Positions 16,975 to 27,992 of a stretch of DNA of 64,000 nucleotides are shown piece by piece (position 1 is the first letter of the stretch; each line of letters starts with the position of its first letter). The notes below the pieces were generated by a model that was not told where the DNA came from, did no database searches, and saw nothing but the letters and a program-made list of their open reading frames with translations. The stretch is from contig NZ_JAODNI010000112.1 of assembly GCF_025465255.1 (NCBI RefSeq), positions 62,001-126,000 on the forward strand, in the 5' to 3' direction. The stretch is from Pseudonocardia sp. GTDB lineage: Bacteria > Actinomycetota > Actinomycetes > Mycobacteriales > Pseudonocardiaceae. The position numbers were made by a program, and so were the translations under genes.

Positions 16975-18728
16975 CGACCACCCGTCCCGCACCGATCGTC
17001 GTGAGCGCCCCGCGACCGCAGACGCACGGCAAGGGCTCACGGCTGCTGCACATGCTGCGGACCACGGACCCCAAGGACATCGGGATCCTCTACCTGGTCG
17101 CCTCGTTCCTGTTCTTCCTGGCGGGGGGAGCCATGGCCCTGCTGATGCGGGCCGAGCTGGCGAGGCCGGGCCAGCAGTTCCTGTCCGCCGAGCAGTACAA
17201 CCAGCTGATGACCATGCACGGCACCGTGATGCTGCTGCTGTACGCCACACCGATCCTGTTCGGCTTCGCGAACTACATCCTGCCCCTGCAGATCGGCGCA
17301 CCGGACGTCGCGTTCCCGCGGCTCAACGCGTTGTCCTTCTGGCTGTTCCTCTTCGGCGGGTCCATCGTGATGTCGGGTTTCCTCACCGCCGGCGGGGCCC
17401 CCGACTTCGGCTGGTACGCCTACGCCCCGCTGGCCGGGCAGACCTACACCCCCGGCGTGGGCGGGAACCTGTGGTTCGCGGGGCTCATCGTGGCGGGGCT
17501 GGGCACCATCCTGGGCGCCGTCAACATGATCACGACGGTCATCTGCCTGCGCGCGCCGGGGATGACGATGTTCCGGATGCCGATCTTCTGCTGGAACATC
17601 TTCGCCACCGCCATCCTCGTCCTCATCGCCTTCCCGGTCCTCACCGCGGCGCTGTTCGGCCAGCTGATGGACCGCCACCTCGGTTCGCACGTGTTCACCC
17701 CGGCCAACGGCGGGGCGATCCTGTGGCAACACCTGTTCTGGTTCTTCGGCCACCCCGAGGTCTACATCGTGGCGCTGCCGTTCTTCGGGATCGTCACCGA
17801 GATCATCCCGGTGTTCAGCCGGAAACCCCTCTTCGGCTACAAGGGGATGATCTTCGCCACCATCACGATCACGTTCTACTCCGCCGCCGTGTGGGGCCAC
17901 CACATGTTCGCCACGGGAGCGGTCCTGCTCGCGTTCTTCTCGGCGACCACCTTCATCATCGCCATCCCGACCGGTATCAAGTTCGTGAACTGGATCGGGA
18001 CGCTGTGGAAGGGGAAACTGACGTTCGAGACGCCGATGCTGTTCGCCGTCGGGTTCCTCGCGACGTTCCTCTTCGGCGGCCTCACCGGCGTCCTCCTGGC
18101 CTCGCCGCCGTTGGACTTCCACCTCAACGACACGTACTTCGTCGTCGGCCACTTCCACTACGTGCTGTTCGGGACCATCGTCTTCTCGGTGTTCGCCGGC
18201 ATCTACTTCTGGTTCCCGAAGATGACCGGCCGGATGATGGACGAGACCCTGGGCAAGATCCATTTCTGGACCATGTTCATCGGGTTCCACACGACCTTCC
18301 TGGTCCACCACTGGCTCGGCAACGAGGGCATGCCGCGCCGCTACGTGGACTACCTGCCCACCGACGGCTTCACGACGCTGCACATGATCTCCTCGATCGG
18401 CTCCTTCCTGCTCGGCATGTCGACGCTGCCGTTCCTCTGGAACGTGTTCAAGAGCTACCGGTACGGCCGGAGGGTGACCGTCGACGACCCGTGGGGCCAC
18501 GGCAACTCCCTGGAGTGGGCCACGTCCTGCCCGCCGCCACGGCACAACTTCACCGAGCTGCCCCGCATCCGCTCCGAGCGCCCGGCCTTCGAGCTGCACT
18601 ACCCGGAGTACGTCGAGCGGTACCGCCTGGAGGCCCACGTCGGGCGCCGCCCGTCCCCGTTCGAGGTCGCGGCCGAGCGGGTCACACCGGACCAGGGGCA
18701 CGACGACGACGACCCGAGATCCCGCTGA
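16971..18728 (+). CDS. ctaD: Cytochrome c oxidase subunit I
   Basis: 585 residues from ATG 16971. Twelve hydrophobic helices are expected, and the haem-copper oxidase signatures are present: [20 protein letters not shown] (low-spin haem His), [18 protein letters not shown] (CuB His and Tyr cross-link region), [12 protein letters not shown] (CuB His pair) and [17 protein letters not shown] (haem a3 and low-spin haem His). [19 protein letters not shown] is typical of the aa3 type. It receives electrons from cytochrome c via subunit II and reduces O2. No subunit II, III or cytochrome bc genes are nearby, so this is a detached, probably paralogous copy. The N-terminus continues from a 32-codon ORF by an ATGA overlap. 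Confidence 0.96.
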   Translation: MTTTRPAPIVVSAPRPQTHGKGSRLLHMLRTTDPKDIGILYLVASFLFFLAGGAMALLMRAELARPGQQFLSAEQYNQLMTMHGTVMLLLYATPILFGFANYILPLQIGAPDVAFPRLNALSFWLFLFGGSIVMSGFLTAGGAPDFGWYAYAPLAGQTYTPGVGGNLWFAGLIVAGLGTILGAVNMITTVICLRAPGMTMFRMPIFCWNIFATAILVLIAFPVLTAALFGQLMDRHLGSHVFTPANGGAILWQHLFWFFGHPEVYIVALPFFGIVTEIIPVFSRKPLFGYKGMIFATITITFYSAAVWGHHMFATGAVLLAFFSATTFIIAIPTGIKFVNWIGTLWKGKLTFETPMLFAVGFLATFLFGGLTGVLLASPPLDFHLNDTYFVVGHFHYVLFGTIVFSVFAGIYFWFPKMTGRMMDETLGKIHFWTMFIGFHTTFLVHHWLGNEGMPRRYVDYLPTDGFTTLHMISSIGSFLLGMSTLPFLWNVFKSYRYGRRVTVDDPWGHGNSLEWATSCPPPRHNFTELPRIRSERPAFELHYPEYVERYRLEAHVGRRPSPFEVAAERVTPDQGHDDDDPRSR

Positions 18729-18759
18729 CCTGCGTGGGACGACCACGGGAAGGCCTGCC

Positions 18760-18798
18760 ATGACGACCGCCGACGTCGACGTCCGGGGCGCCGGATGA
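18760..18798 (+). CDS. 12-residue ORF coupled to the MFS gene
   Basis: MTTADVDVRGAG from ATG 18760 to TGA 18798, overlapping the MFS start codon at 18795 as ATGA. GGGAAGG lies upstream as a ribosome binding site. It is most likely a translational leader that delivers ribosomes to the exporter gene rather than a functional peptide; a chance reading frame cannot be excluded. Confidence 0.3.
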   Translation: MTTADVDVRGAG

Positions 18799-20405
18799 CC
18801 CTTCCCCTCCCCGGCGAGACTCCCGTTCCCGTGGCGGTGACCCCGACGTGGGCGCCGTTGCGGCACCCGGTGTTCCGCGCCCTGTGGATCGCGCAGTTCG
18901 GCGGCAACATCGGGACCTGGGCGCAGATGGTCGGGGCGCAGTGGCTGATGGGCGACCTGGGCGGCGGCGGGCTCGCCATCGGCCTCGTGCAGACCGCCGC
19001 GACGCTGCCGGTGTTCCTGTTCGTCGTGCCGGCCGGTGCCCTGGGCGACAGCGTCGACCGCCGCAAGCTGCTGCTCCTCGGGCAGTCGGTGATGACCGTC
19101 GCCGCCACGGTCCTGCTCCTGGTCACCGTCACCCACGTGGTGAACCCGGTGCTGTTGCTCGGGCTGACCGCCGTGATGGCCGCCGGGCAGGGCCTGGCGG
19201 CGCCGGCGTTCCAGGCGGTGCAACCCGAGCTCGTCGGGCGCGACCAGATTCCCGCCGCCGCGCTCCTGAACGGCGTGAACGCGAACGTGGGCCGGGCCAT
19301 CGGCCCGGCGCTCGGCGGGGTGCTCATCGCCGCGGCGGGCCCGGCGGCGGCGTTCGCGCTCAACGTCGCCTCGTTCGTCGGCCTGCTGGTGGTGCTCGCG
19401 AGGTGGCGCCGCGAGGTCGCTCCGCGCCCGCTGGGCGCGGAGCGGGTGCTCGCCGCGGTCCGCACGGGTGCCCGCTACGTCCGCAGCGCCCCGAGGTTCG
19501 GGGCGGTGCTGGCCCGGTCCACCGTCTTCATGGTGTTCGCGAGCTCGCTGTGGGCGTTGCTGCCGATCCTCGCCCGCGGTCCGTTGCGGCTCGGCCCCGG
19601 CGGATACGGGCTCCTGCTGGGCGGGATCGGGGTCGGGGCCGTGCTCGGCGCCCTCGTGGTCCCGGCCATCCGGGCGCGCGCCGAGCCGGGGGTCGTCGTC
19701 AGCGCGGGAACGCTGGTCTACGCGGCGACCCTGGTCCTCACCGGGCCGTCGCGCTCGGTCCCCCTCGTGGCGGTGACGCTGGTGGTCACCGGGCTGACGT
19801 GGGTGACGGTGCTGTCCACGCTGAACAGCGGCGCGCAGATGGTGCTGCCGGACTGGACGCGAGCCCGCGCGCTCGCCTACTACCAACTCGCCATCATGGG
19901 TGGGCAGGCGCTCGGCGGGGTCGTGTGGGGCCTGGTCGCGCAGCTCTGGGGCGCCTCGACGGCGCTCGTGGCCGCCGGGATCGGGCTCGCCGTCAGCCTG
20001 CCCGTCGGATGGCGGTGGGCGCCGATGGCCGGCCCGACCCCCGACCTGAGCGCCGAGCAGCACCTGCCCGACCCGCCGGACGTCCCGGTCACCGGCCTCG
20101 GGCACGTGCTCGTCCTCATCGAATGGCGGGTACCCGACGAGTCCGCGACCGCCTTCACCGAAGCCATGCGCGCCGTCGGGCTGTCCCGACGACGCACCGG
20201 CGCCACGCTGTGGGGTCTGTTCCGCGACGTGGAGGACCCCGAGTGCTTCGTCGAGGCGTTCACGGTGCCCGACTGGACCGAACACCTGCGCCAGCACCTC
20301 GAGCGCGGCACCGCCATGGATCGCCTCGCCGAGGCCGCCGCGCGCCAGCTGGTGGTGCCGGGCACCGAGCCGCAGGTCCGCCACCTGGTCCGGGAGGATT
20401 CCTGA
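18795..20405 (+). CDS. MFS_3-type exporter with C-terminal dimeric alpha/beta-barrel-like domain
   Basis: 536 residues from ATG 18795. The first 410 residues form an MFS transporter (RALWIAQFGGNIGTWAQMVG, QWLMG, then AGALGDSVDRRKLLLLGQ, the loop 2-3 signature; helices continue to ALVAAGIGLAVSLPVGWRW). This is the EntS/DUF894-like exporter subfamily. The last 100 residues (HVLVLIEWRVPDESATAFTE, LFRDVEDPECFVEAFTVPDW, TEHLRQHLERGTAMDRLAEA) look like a cytosolic ABM-type ferredoxin-like domain, which may regulate transport or bind the exported molecule. Substrate unknown. Its stop is only 24 bases from that of the convergent redox operon. Confidence 0.88.
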   Translation: MTLPLPGETPVPVAVTPTWAPLRHPVFRALWIAQFGGNIGTWAQMVGAQWLMGDLGGGGLAIGLVQTAATLPVFLFVVPAGALGDSVDRRKLLLLGQSVMTVAATVLLLVTVTHVVNPVLLLGLTAVMAAGQGLAAPAFQAVQPELVGRDQIPAAALLNGVNANVGRAIGPALGGVLIAAAGPAAAFALNVASFVGLLVVLARWRREVAPRPLGAERVLAAVRTGARYVRSAPRFGAVLARSTVFMVFASSLWALLPILARGPLRLGPGGYGLLLGGIGVGAVLGALVVPAIRARAEPGVVVSAGTLVYAATLVLTGPSRSVPLVAVTLVVTGLTWVTVLSTLNSGAQMVLPDWTRARALAYYQLAIMGGQALGGVVWGLVAQLWGASTALVAAGIGLAVSLPVGWRWAPMAGPTPDLSAEQHLPDPPDVPVTGLGHVLVLIEWRVPDESATAFTEAMRAVGLSRRRTGATLWGLFRDVEDPECFVEAFTVPDWTEHLRQHLERGTAMDRLAEAAARQLVVPGTEPQVRHLVREDS

Positions 20406-20429
20406 CGGGCGGCGCCGTCCCCTCCTCCC

Positions 20430-22142
20430 TCACACGGAGGCGAGGCGCTCGTGCACCATGCGGACCGCCATCGCGCCCTCCCCCACCGCCGACGCGACGC
20501 GCTTCACCGACCCGCTGCGGACGTCCCCTGCCGCGAACACCCCGCGCACGCTCGTCTCCAGCAGCAGCGGCGCCGCACCCCCGGGCTCCTCGCGCGCCGC
20601 CGCCGCGGGACCGGTCAGGACGTAGCCCCCGCCGTCGAGTGCCACGACGTCGCCCAGCCAGCCCGTGCACGGTGACGCACCGATGAACACCGCCAGCTCG
20701 CGGGCCGGCAGCGTCCGGCGCTCGCCGGTCCGGTTGTCCTCGACGACGACGGCCTCCAGCGCGCCTCGCTCCCCCACCAGCTCGCGCACCTCGGTGTGCA
20801 GGTGCAGCTCGATGCGGGAGTCGTGCAGGATGCGGTCGGCCAGGTACCGGGACATGTCCTGGAGGGCGGGCTCGCGGACCACGAGTCGGACCGCGCCCGC
20901 GTGGTCGGCGAGGAAGAGCGAGGCCTGGCCCGCCGAGTTGCCGCCGCCCACGACCACGACCGGGTCGCCGGCGCACAGCTGGGCCTCGACGAGGGTCGCC
21001 GCATAGAGGACGCACGTGTCCTCGAACTCCTCCAGCCGCGGCACCGGCAGCCGCCGGTAGTGGGCCCCGCAGGCGAGGATGACCGCGCGTGCCATGAGGC
21101 TGTCGTCGCCACCGAGCCCGAGCCGATGGTGCCCCTCGCGGCCCGCCTCCAGGGTCATGGCGTCGGCGGGCACCGCCATCCGGACGCCGAACTTCTCGGC
21201 CTGCACGACGGCCCGCTCGGCGAGCTCCCCGCCGGAGATCCCGGCCGGGAACCCGAGATAGTTCTCGATCCGGGAGGTCGTCGCCGCCTGCCCGCCCGTG
21301 GCGACGTGGTCGAGCAGGACCGTGCTGAGTCCCTCCGACGCGCCGTAGACCGCTGCCGCCAGTCCGGAAGGCCCGGCCCCGACGACCGCCAGGTCACAGA
21401 CCTCGACCTCGCTCCGGCTCGGCCGGATGCCGGTCAGCTCGGCGAGGTCCTCGGGACGGGGGTTGCGCAACACCCGGTCCCGCCACACGACCACCGGCGT
21501 CTCCGCGGGGCTGATCCCCAGCTGCTGCAGGAGCGACTCCGCGTGGGGGTCGGACTCGAGGTCGACGAACCGGTGCGGCAGCCGGTTGCGGGCGGCGAAC
21601 TCGCGGAGCCGGTGACTGTCCGGGGAGTACCGGGACCCGATGATCCGGAACCCGGCTCCCTCGCCAAGCACCAGCATCCGCCGGACGAGGTAGGCCCGCA
21701 GGATCTCGTCGCCGAGCGTGGGGTTCTGGGCGAGGTGATCACGGAAGCGGTCCGCGGGGACCACGAGGAGCTCGCCGGGGTCGGCCGCGATCCAGGTCAG
21801 GAAGGACACCTGCCCGGTGAGCAACCCGAGCTCGCCGAGGAACCGTCCCGGGCCGTGCACCCGCAGGACCCGCTGCTCGGGGGTGCCGAAGGCCTCCACC
21901 GACGCGACCCGCCCGGAGAGGATCACCCGGAACGCGTCGTCCGGCGTGCCCTCGGCGATCAGCACCTGGCCGCGCTCCGTCCGGGTGCGCTCGCCGAGCG
22001 CGGACAGCGTGCGGATGCGGGCCTCGTCGAGCCGGGGGAACGCCCCCTGCAGGTCCGGCGTCTCCCCGTCGGGGACGGACTCGAGCAGCTGCTCGAGGCC
22101 GGCCCCCGCCGTGTCCGTCGTGTCCGGGTCCGTGCGCGTCAT
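20430..22142 (-). CDS. Cyclic-nucleotide-binding, thioredoxin-reductase-like flavoprotein without the redox CxxC
   Basis: 570 residues. Domain order: cNMP-binding domain (about 35-150, GRFLGELGLLTGQVSFLTW), a thioredoxin/glutaredoxin-like linker domain without active-site Cys (about 165-240, IIGSRYSPDSHRLREFAARN), then a TrxR fold with FAD motif VVGAGPSGLAAAVYGASEG (255-270), GGQAATTSRIENYLGFP, an NADPH site VVVGGGNSAGQASLFLAD (about 397-412) and C-terminal GVFAAGDVRSGSVKRVASA. Where TrxB has CATC, this protein reads CVLYAATLV, so both redox Cys are missing. It may pass electrons directly from FAD to another acceptor, perhaps gated by a cyclic nucleotide. It is the last gene of the chaperone/redox operon and overlaps the UBP-finger gene by four bases (ATGA). 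Confidence 0.9.
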   Translation of the reverse strand: MTRTDPDTTDTAGAGLEQLLESVPDGETPDLQGAFPRLDEARIRTLSALGERTRTERGQVLIAEGTPDDAFRVILSGRVASVEAFGTPEQRVLRVHGPGRFLGELGLLTGQVSFLTWIAADPGELLVVPADRFRDHLAQNPTLGDEILRAYLVRRMLVLGEGAGFRIIGSRYSPDSHRLREFAARNRLPHRFVDLESDPHAESLLQQLGISPAETPVVVWRDRVLRNPRPEDLAELTGIRPSRSEVEVCDLAVVGAGPSGLAAAVYGASEGLSTVLLDHVATGGQAATTSRIENYLGFPAGISGGELAERAVVQAEKFGVRMAVPADAMTLEAGREGHHRLGLGGDDSLMARAVILACGAHYRRLPVPRLEEFEDTCVLYAATLVEAQLCAGDPVVVVGGGNSAGQASLFLADHAGAVRLVVREPALQDMSRYLADRILHDSRIELHLHTEVRELVGERGALEAVVVEDNRTGERRTLPARELAVFIGASPCTGWLGDVVALDGGGYVLTGPAAAAREEPGGAAPLLLETSVRGVFAAGDVRSGSVKRVASAVGEGAMAVRMVHERLASV

Positions 22143-22420
22143 GCGAAGGCCTCATCGACGAAGCACCAGCGCCAGTCCTCCCCCGGCTCGAACGACCGCA
22201 CGATCGGGTGCCCGACGGCCCCGGCGTGCACCCGCGCGTGCCGCATCGGCGAGGAGTCGCAGCACCCGACGTGCCCGCACGTCAGGCACAGCCGCAGGTG
22301 CACCCAGGGGGTGCCCGAGCGCAGGCACTCCTCGCACCCGTCGGGGGTGCGCGGCACGACGTCGCGGACCCACGTGACGTGCGGGTCGACGCCCCCGCCG
22401 GAGATGGGCGCCGTGGTCAT
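22139..22420 (-). CDS. UBP-type zinc-finger protein
   Basis: 93 residues from ATG 22420. The Zn-binding pattern is complete: CEECLRSGTPWVHLRLCLTC then GHVGCCDSSPMRHARVHAG, followed by GHPIVRSFEPGEDWRWCFVD. In eukaryotes the ZnF-UBP domain binds the C-terminal Gly-Gly of ubiquitin; bacterial copies are common in Actinobacteria next to cNMP-TrxR proteins and have no known ligand. The gene overlaps both neighbours by ATGA (22417-22420 with DoxX, 22139-22142 with the flavoprotein), so the three are translationally coupled. No other domain is attached, which suggests an adaptor role. Confidence 0.93.
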   Translation of the reverse strand: MTTAPISGGGVDPHVTWVRDVVPRTPDGCEECLRSGTPWVHLRLCLTCGHVGCCDSSPMRHARVHAGAVGHPIVRSFEPGEDWRWCFVDEAFA

Positions 22421-22911
22421 CGCGTCGTCCGGTCGCCGAGCACCAGCGCCGCCCCGATCGCGGCAAGCCAGGCGTCCTTGGCCAGCGGGATCCCCTCCTG
22501 GCTGGGGAAGGGTGAGCCCGGGCGGCGCATCCCGGGCGTCCGGGCGTACAACCCGATCAGTCCCGCGCCGAACCCGAGCAGCCCGAGCCCGGCCACGCCC
22601 GCCGGCACGAACGGGAGTAACAGGCTCGCCCCGAGCAGGATCTCGCCGACCGAGAGCGCCTTCGTGAACGCGGTGGGCTCGACCGTGGCCACGAACGGGT
22701 AGGCCCCGCTCGCGAAGCCGTGCAGGTACTTCGCCGTCTCCTCGTCCGCGCTCCACTTGCCCAGGCCGGAGTCCAGGATGTAGGCGCCGGTGGCGAGCCG
22801 CAGCGGCACCTGCCAGGTGAGGGACGGCCACAACCTCGCGGGCGGCGGGACCGGCTTCGCGGACGAGATCCGGGCCGGGACGAGGGTGGCGATCCGGTCG
22901 CGCAGGGTCAT
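22417..22911 (-). CDS. DoxX-like membrane protein
   Basis: 164 residues from ATG 22911. Four hydrophobic helices are visible (TWQVPLRLATGAYILDSGLG, LSVGEILLGASLLLPF with VPAGVAGLGLLGFGAGLIGL, and KDAWLAAIGAALVLG). ILDSGLGKW is the typical DoxX family opening. Proteins of this family are linked to quinone or thiol-dependent redox defence in Actinobacteria (MRC complex in mycobacteria). Here the gene sits between thioredoxin and the UBP-finger gene, overlapping each by four bases, so it probably acts with them at the membrane. The precise substrate is not known. Confidence 0.85.
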   Translation of the reverse strand: MTLRDRIATLVPARISSAKPVPPPARLWPSLTWQVPLRLATGAYILDSGLGKWSADEETAKYLHGFASGAYPFVATVEPTAFTKALSVGEILLGASLLLPFVPAGVAGLGLLGFGAGLIGLYARTPGMRRPGSPFPSQEGIPLAKDAWLAAIGAALVLGDRTTR

Positions 22912-23380
22912 GAGGTGACCGCAGAGTCGGTGGGGTCGGTGAGCGCCTGGTCCAGCCAGCTGCGCAGCGCAGGCAGCGGTGCGGCGCCCGGCTGCCTGGC
23001 GATGACCTCGCCGTCGCGGAGCACCATCAGTGTGGGCACCGCGCGGACCTCGAAGCGCTGCGAGAGCTTGGGGGCGCTGTCGACGTCGACCTTCACCAGC
23101 TTGATCTCGCCGGCCCGCTCGGTGGCCAGCTGTTCCAGGGCCGGGCTCACCATCCGGCACGGGCCGCACCAGGTCGCCCAGAGGTCCACCACCACCGGCA
23201 GCGGCGCGCGCTCGGCCACCTCGGCGAAGTCGTCGTCGCCCGCGTCGGCGATCCACGGCAGCGGGTTGTGGCAGTTCCCGCACTTGGGGACGCCGTCACC
23301 GACCGCGGGCACCCGGTTCTTCTTCCCGCAGTGCGCGCACGTGACCACGGTGGAGCGCGACGTCCGGGTCGTCGGTGTAC

Positions 23381-23384
<4 letters not shown>
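22908..23384 (-). CDS. trxC: Thioredoxin with N-terminal zinc finger (Trx2/TrxC type)
   Basis: 158 residues from ATG 23384. An N-terminal zinc ribbon ([11 protein letters not shown], then [10 protein letters not shown]) precedes a thioredoxin fold with the standard active site [19 protein letters not shown] (Cys pair about residues 73-76) and the cis-Pro loop [11 protein letters not shown]. The two added CxxC motifs mark the Trx2 type, whose activity depends on redox state and zinc in E. coli. It follows ClpB by an ATGA overlap (23381-23384). Together with the ATP-dependent chaperones this suggests coupling of disulfide reduction with protein refolding under stress. Confidence 0.95.
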
Positions 23385-26022
<2,638 letters not shown>

Positions 26023-26023
<1 letters not shown>

Positions 26024-26388
26024 CAGAGACTCCGTACCCCGTCGGTGTCGTGCCGTTCGGTGCGGCTCGGTTCGATGCGGTTGAGGGCGGCGCGCTGCTG
26101 CCGGTGCAGCGCGATCTCCAGCGCCTGGATGCGGTCGAGCAGCTCGACCACCAGACCGAGCGCCGCGTAGTTCAGGGACAGCCCGCTGCGCAGCCGTTCG
26201 ATCCGGGCGACGGACATCAGCTGGCCGGGGGCGAACCACAGCGCGCCGTCGCCGCTGCGGCTCGCGCGCACCAGGCCCAGCGCGACGAAGCGGCGGACCA
26301 GGTCGGGGTGCACGCCGCTGCGGCGCGCGAACTCCTCCTGGCTCAGCAGCCGCCGGGGCCGCCGCACCGGCAGATATCGGCTCGTCAT
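26023..26388 (-). CDS. cbpM: CbpM-like chaperone modulator (MerR-type helix-turn-helix)
   Basis: 121 residues from ATG 26388. A MerR_2-type helix-turn-helix ([20 protein letters not shown] with [15 protein letters not shown]) is followed by a helix [20 protein letters not shown]. This fits CbpM, the modulator of CbpA, better than HspR, which has the RTYDRLGLV motif. The position, directly after a CbpA-type DnaJ (four-base overlap) and before ClpB (one shared base, TGATG), is the classical cbpA-cbpM context. It may inhibit or tune the J-protein. Whether it also binds DNA is unknown. Confidence 0.85.
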
Positions 26389-27368
26389 CGCTCTGCGCCC
26401 TTCGTGGCGGCCTCGCGGCGCGGGTCGAACGACGACACGGCGGCGAGTTCGGTGAACAGCTCTCGCTCGCGGTCCGTCAGCCGCGGCGGGACCATGATCT
26501 TGGCCTCGGCGTAGAGGTCGCCGGGCTTCCCCTTCGGGTTCGGCATGCCCTCCCCGCGCAACCGCAGCCGCCGCCCGGTCGACGTCCCCGGCGGAACGGT
26601 CACCTTGGTCTCGCCCCCCGGGGTCGGGACCGGCACGGTCGCTCCGAGCGCGGCCTCCCACGGTGCCAACGGGAGGTCGACGTAGATGTCGCGGCCCTGC
26701 ACCCGGAACCGCGGGTGCGGCAGGATCCGCACGACGAAGTAGAGGTCGCCCCGCTCCCCGCCGTTGATCCCGCGGCCGCCCTCGCCGGAGAGCCGGATGC
26801 GCTGCCCGTCGGTGACGCCGCGCGGGATCGTGACCGTGTAACTGCGCGGCCCCGCGGTGCCCTCGAGCGTGATCGAACGTCTGCCGCCGCGGTACGCCTC
26901 CTCCACGGTCAGCGGCAGCTCGGCCTCCTGGTCCGCGCCCGCCACCGGGCCGGAGCGGCCGCGGGCACGGCCGCCCCCGCCGAAGATCCCCCCGAACAGG
27001 TCCTCGATGTCGACCCCGCCGGCACCGCCGAAGCCCTCGAAACCCCCGCCGTAGCCCTCGGACGCGTAGCCGCCGCCGGGCCGGCCGCCGCGGGACCCGC
27101 CGGAGCGGGCCCTGCCCGCGCCCACGCGCTCCTCCCAGTCCTCGGGGACCTGCCGGTAGTTCTCCCCGAACCGGTCGTAGCGTTTGCGCTGCTCCGGGTC
27201 CGACAGCACGCTGTAGGCCTCGTTGGCCTCCTTGAAGCGCTCCTCCGCCGCCGGGTCCTTGTTGACGTCGGGATGGTTCGCCCTGGCCAGCCGCCGGTAG
27301 GCCTGCTGCAGCTCGTCGGACCCGGCGTCCCGTGACACACCGAGGACCTCGTAGTAGTCCCGGGCCAT
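26385..27368 (-). CDS. cbpA: CbpA-type DnaJ co-chaperone
   Basis: 327 residues. The J domain ([20 protein letters not shown]) includes the HPD motif (residues 37-39) and a Gly/Phe/Arg-rich linker (about 85-135). The C-terminal substrate domains follow ([39 protein letters not shown]). No CxxCxGxG zinc-finger repeats are present, so this is a type II (CbpA) protein. It stimulates DnaK's ATPase and delivers unfolded clients. The next gene, cbpM, overlaps it by four bases. [19 protein letters not shown]-like C-terminal segment, [19 protein letters not shown], is typical. Confidence 0.95.
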   Translation of the reverse strand: MARDYYEVLGVSRDAGSDELQQAYRRLARANHPDVNKDPAAEERFKEANEAYSVLSDPEQRKRYDRFGENYRQVPEDWEERVGAGRARSGGSRGGRPGGGYASEGYGGGFEGFGGAGGVDIEDLFGGIFGGGGRARGRSGPVAGADQEAELPLTVEEAYRGGRRSITLEGTAGPRSYTVTIPRGVTDGQRIRLSGEGGRGINGGERGDLYFVVRILPHPRFRVQGRDIYVDLPLAPWEAALGATVPVPTPGGETKVTVPPGTSTGRRLRLRGEGMPNPKGKPGDLYAEAKIMVPPRLTDRERELFTELAAVSSFDPRREAATKGAER

Positions 27369-27372
27369 GCGC

Positions 27373-27981
27373 TCAGTCCCCCGAGGCCCTGGTGACGGTC
27401 ACCGACGCCGGCCGCAACTGGCGGTCCGGAGCCCCGTAGCCGGGCCGTACGACCGCCGCGACCGCACCCGGCGGAACGTTCGCGTCCTCGGGCGCGACGA
27501 CGCCGACCACCTCGTGCCGCGCCGGGTCGAACGGCACGCCGGACTCCTCCTGACGGGGGTAGCCGAGCCCTGCCAGCAGCGCCATCGCCTGTTCACGTAC
27601 CGCCCGGACGCCCTCGACGATCGAAGACGGGTCGGCCTCGGCGTGCCGCAGCGCCAGGTCGATGTTGTCCAGGACGGGGAGGAACGCCGCCGCCACCCGG
27701 TCGCGCTCGGCGCCGCGCTCCCGCGTGAGGTCGCGCTGGTAGCGCTTGCGGAGGTTGTCCAGGTCCGCGGCGGTGCGCCGCCAGCGGTCCTCCAACTCGG
27801 CCGGGGCCGGCCCCGCCCCGGCCGCGGTCTCCAGGCCCTCCGGCCGCTGCCCCGTCCCGTCGGCCCCGCCCGGGCCGGAGGCCGTGGCCTCCGACCCCGG
27901 CTGTTCCTGCCGGGCCGGTTCGTCGGACCGCTGCTGGGCGGAGAGCGAGGGCGCGGGGCTCTCGGGTCGCTGGGCTGTCAT
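27373..27981 (-). CDS. grpE: GrpE nucleotide exchange factor
   Basis: 202 residues. The first 70 residues are a low-complexity, acidic/Gln-rich stretch, followed by the coiled coil with the conserved [20 protein letters not shown] and [18 protein letters not shown], then the beta domain [20 protein letters not shown] with [20 protein letters not shown]. GrpE promotes ADP release from DnaK. The gene lies 11 bases after dnaK and four before cbpA. The long tail and the reduced coiled coil are common in actinobacteria. Confidence 0.95.
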   Translation of the reverse strand: MTAQRPESPAPSLSAQQRSDEPARQEQPGSEATASGPGGADGTGQRPEGLETAAGAGPAPAELEDRWRRTAADLDNLRKRYQRDLTRERGAERDRVAAAFLPVLDNIDLALRHAEADPSSIVEGVRAVREQAMALLAGLGYPRQEESGVPFDPARHEVVGVVAPEDANVPPGAVAAVVRPGYGAPDRQLRPASVTVTRASGD

Positions 27982-27992
27982 CGCATCCGCCC

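Noticed and set aside
17037-20384. A 1115-codon minus-strand open frame opposite ctaD and the MFS gene
   Set aside because: Composition is Gly/Arg/Asp/His-rich with no domain; it is the complement of two well-supported genes.
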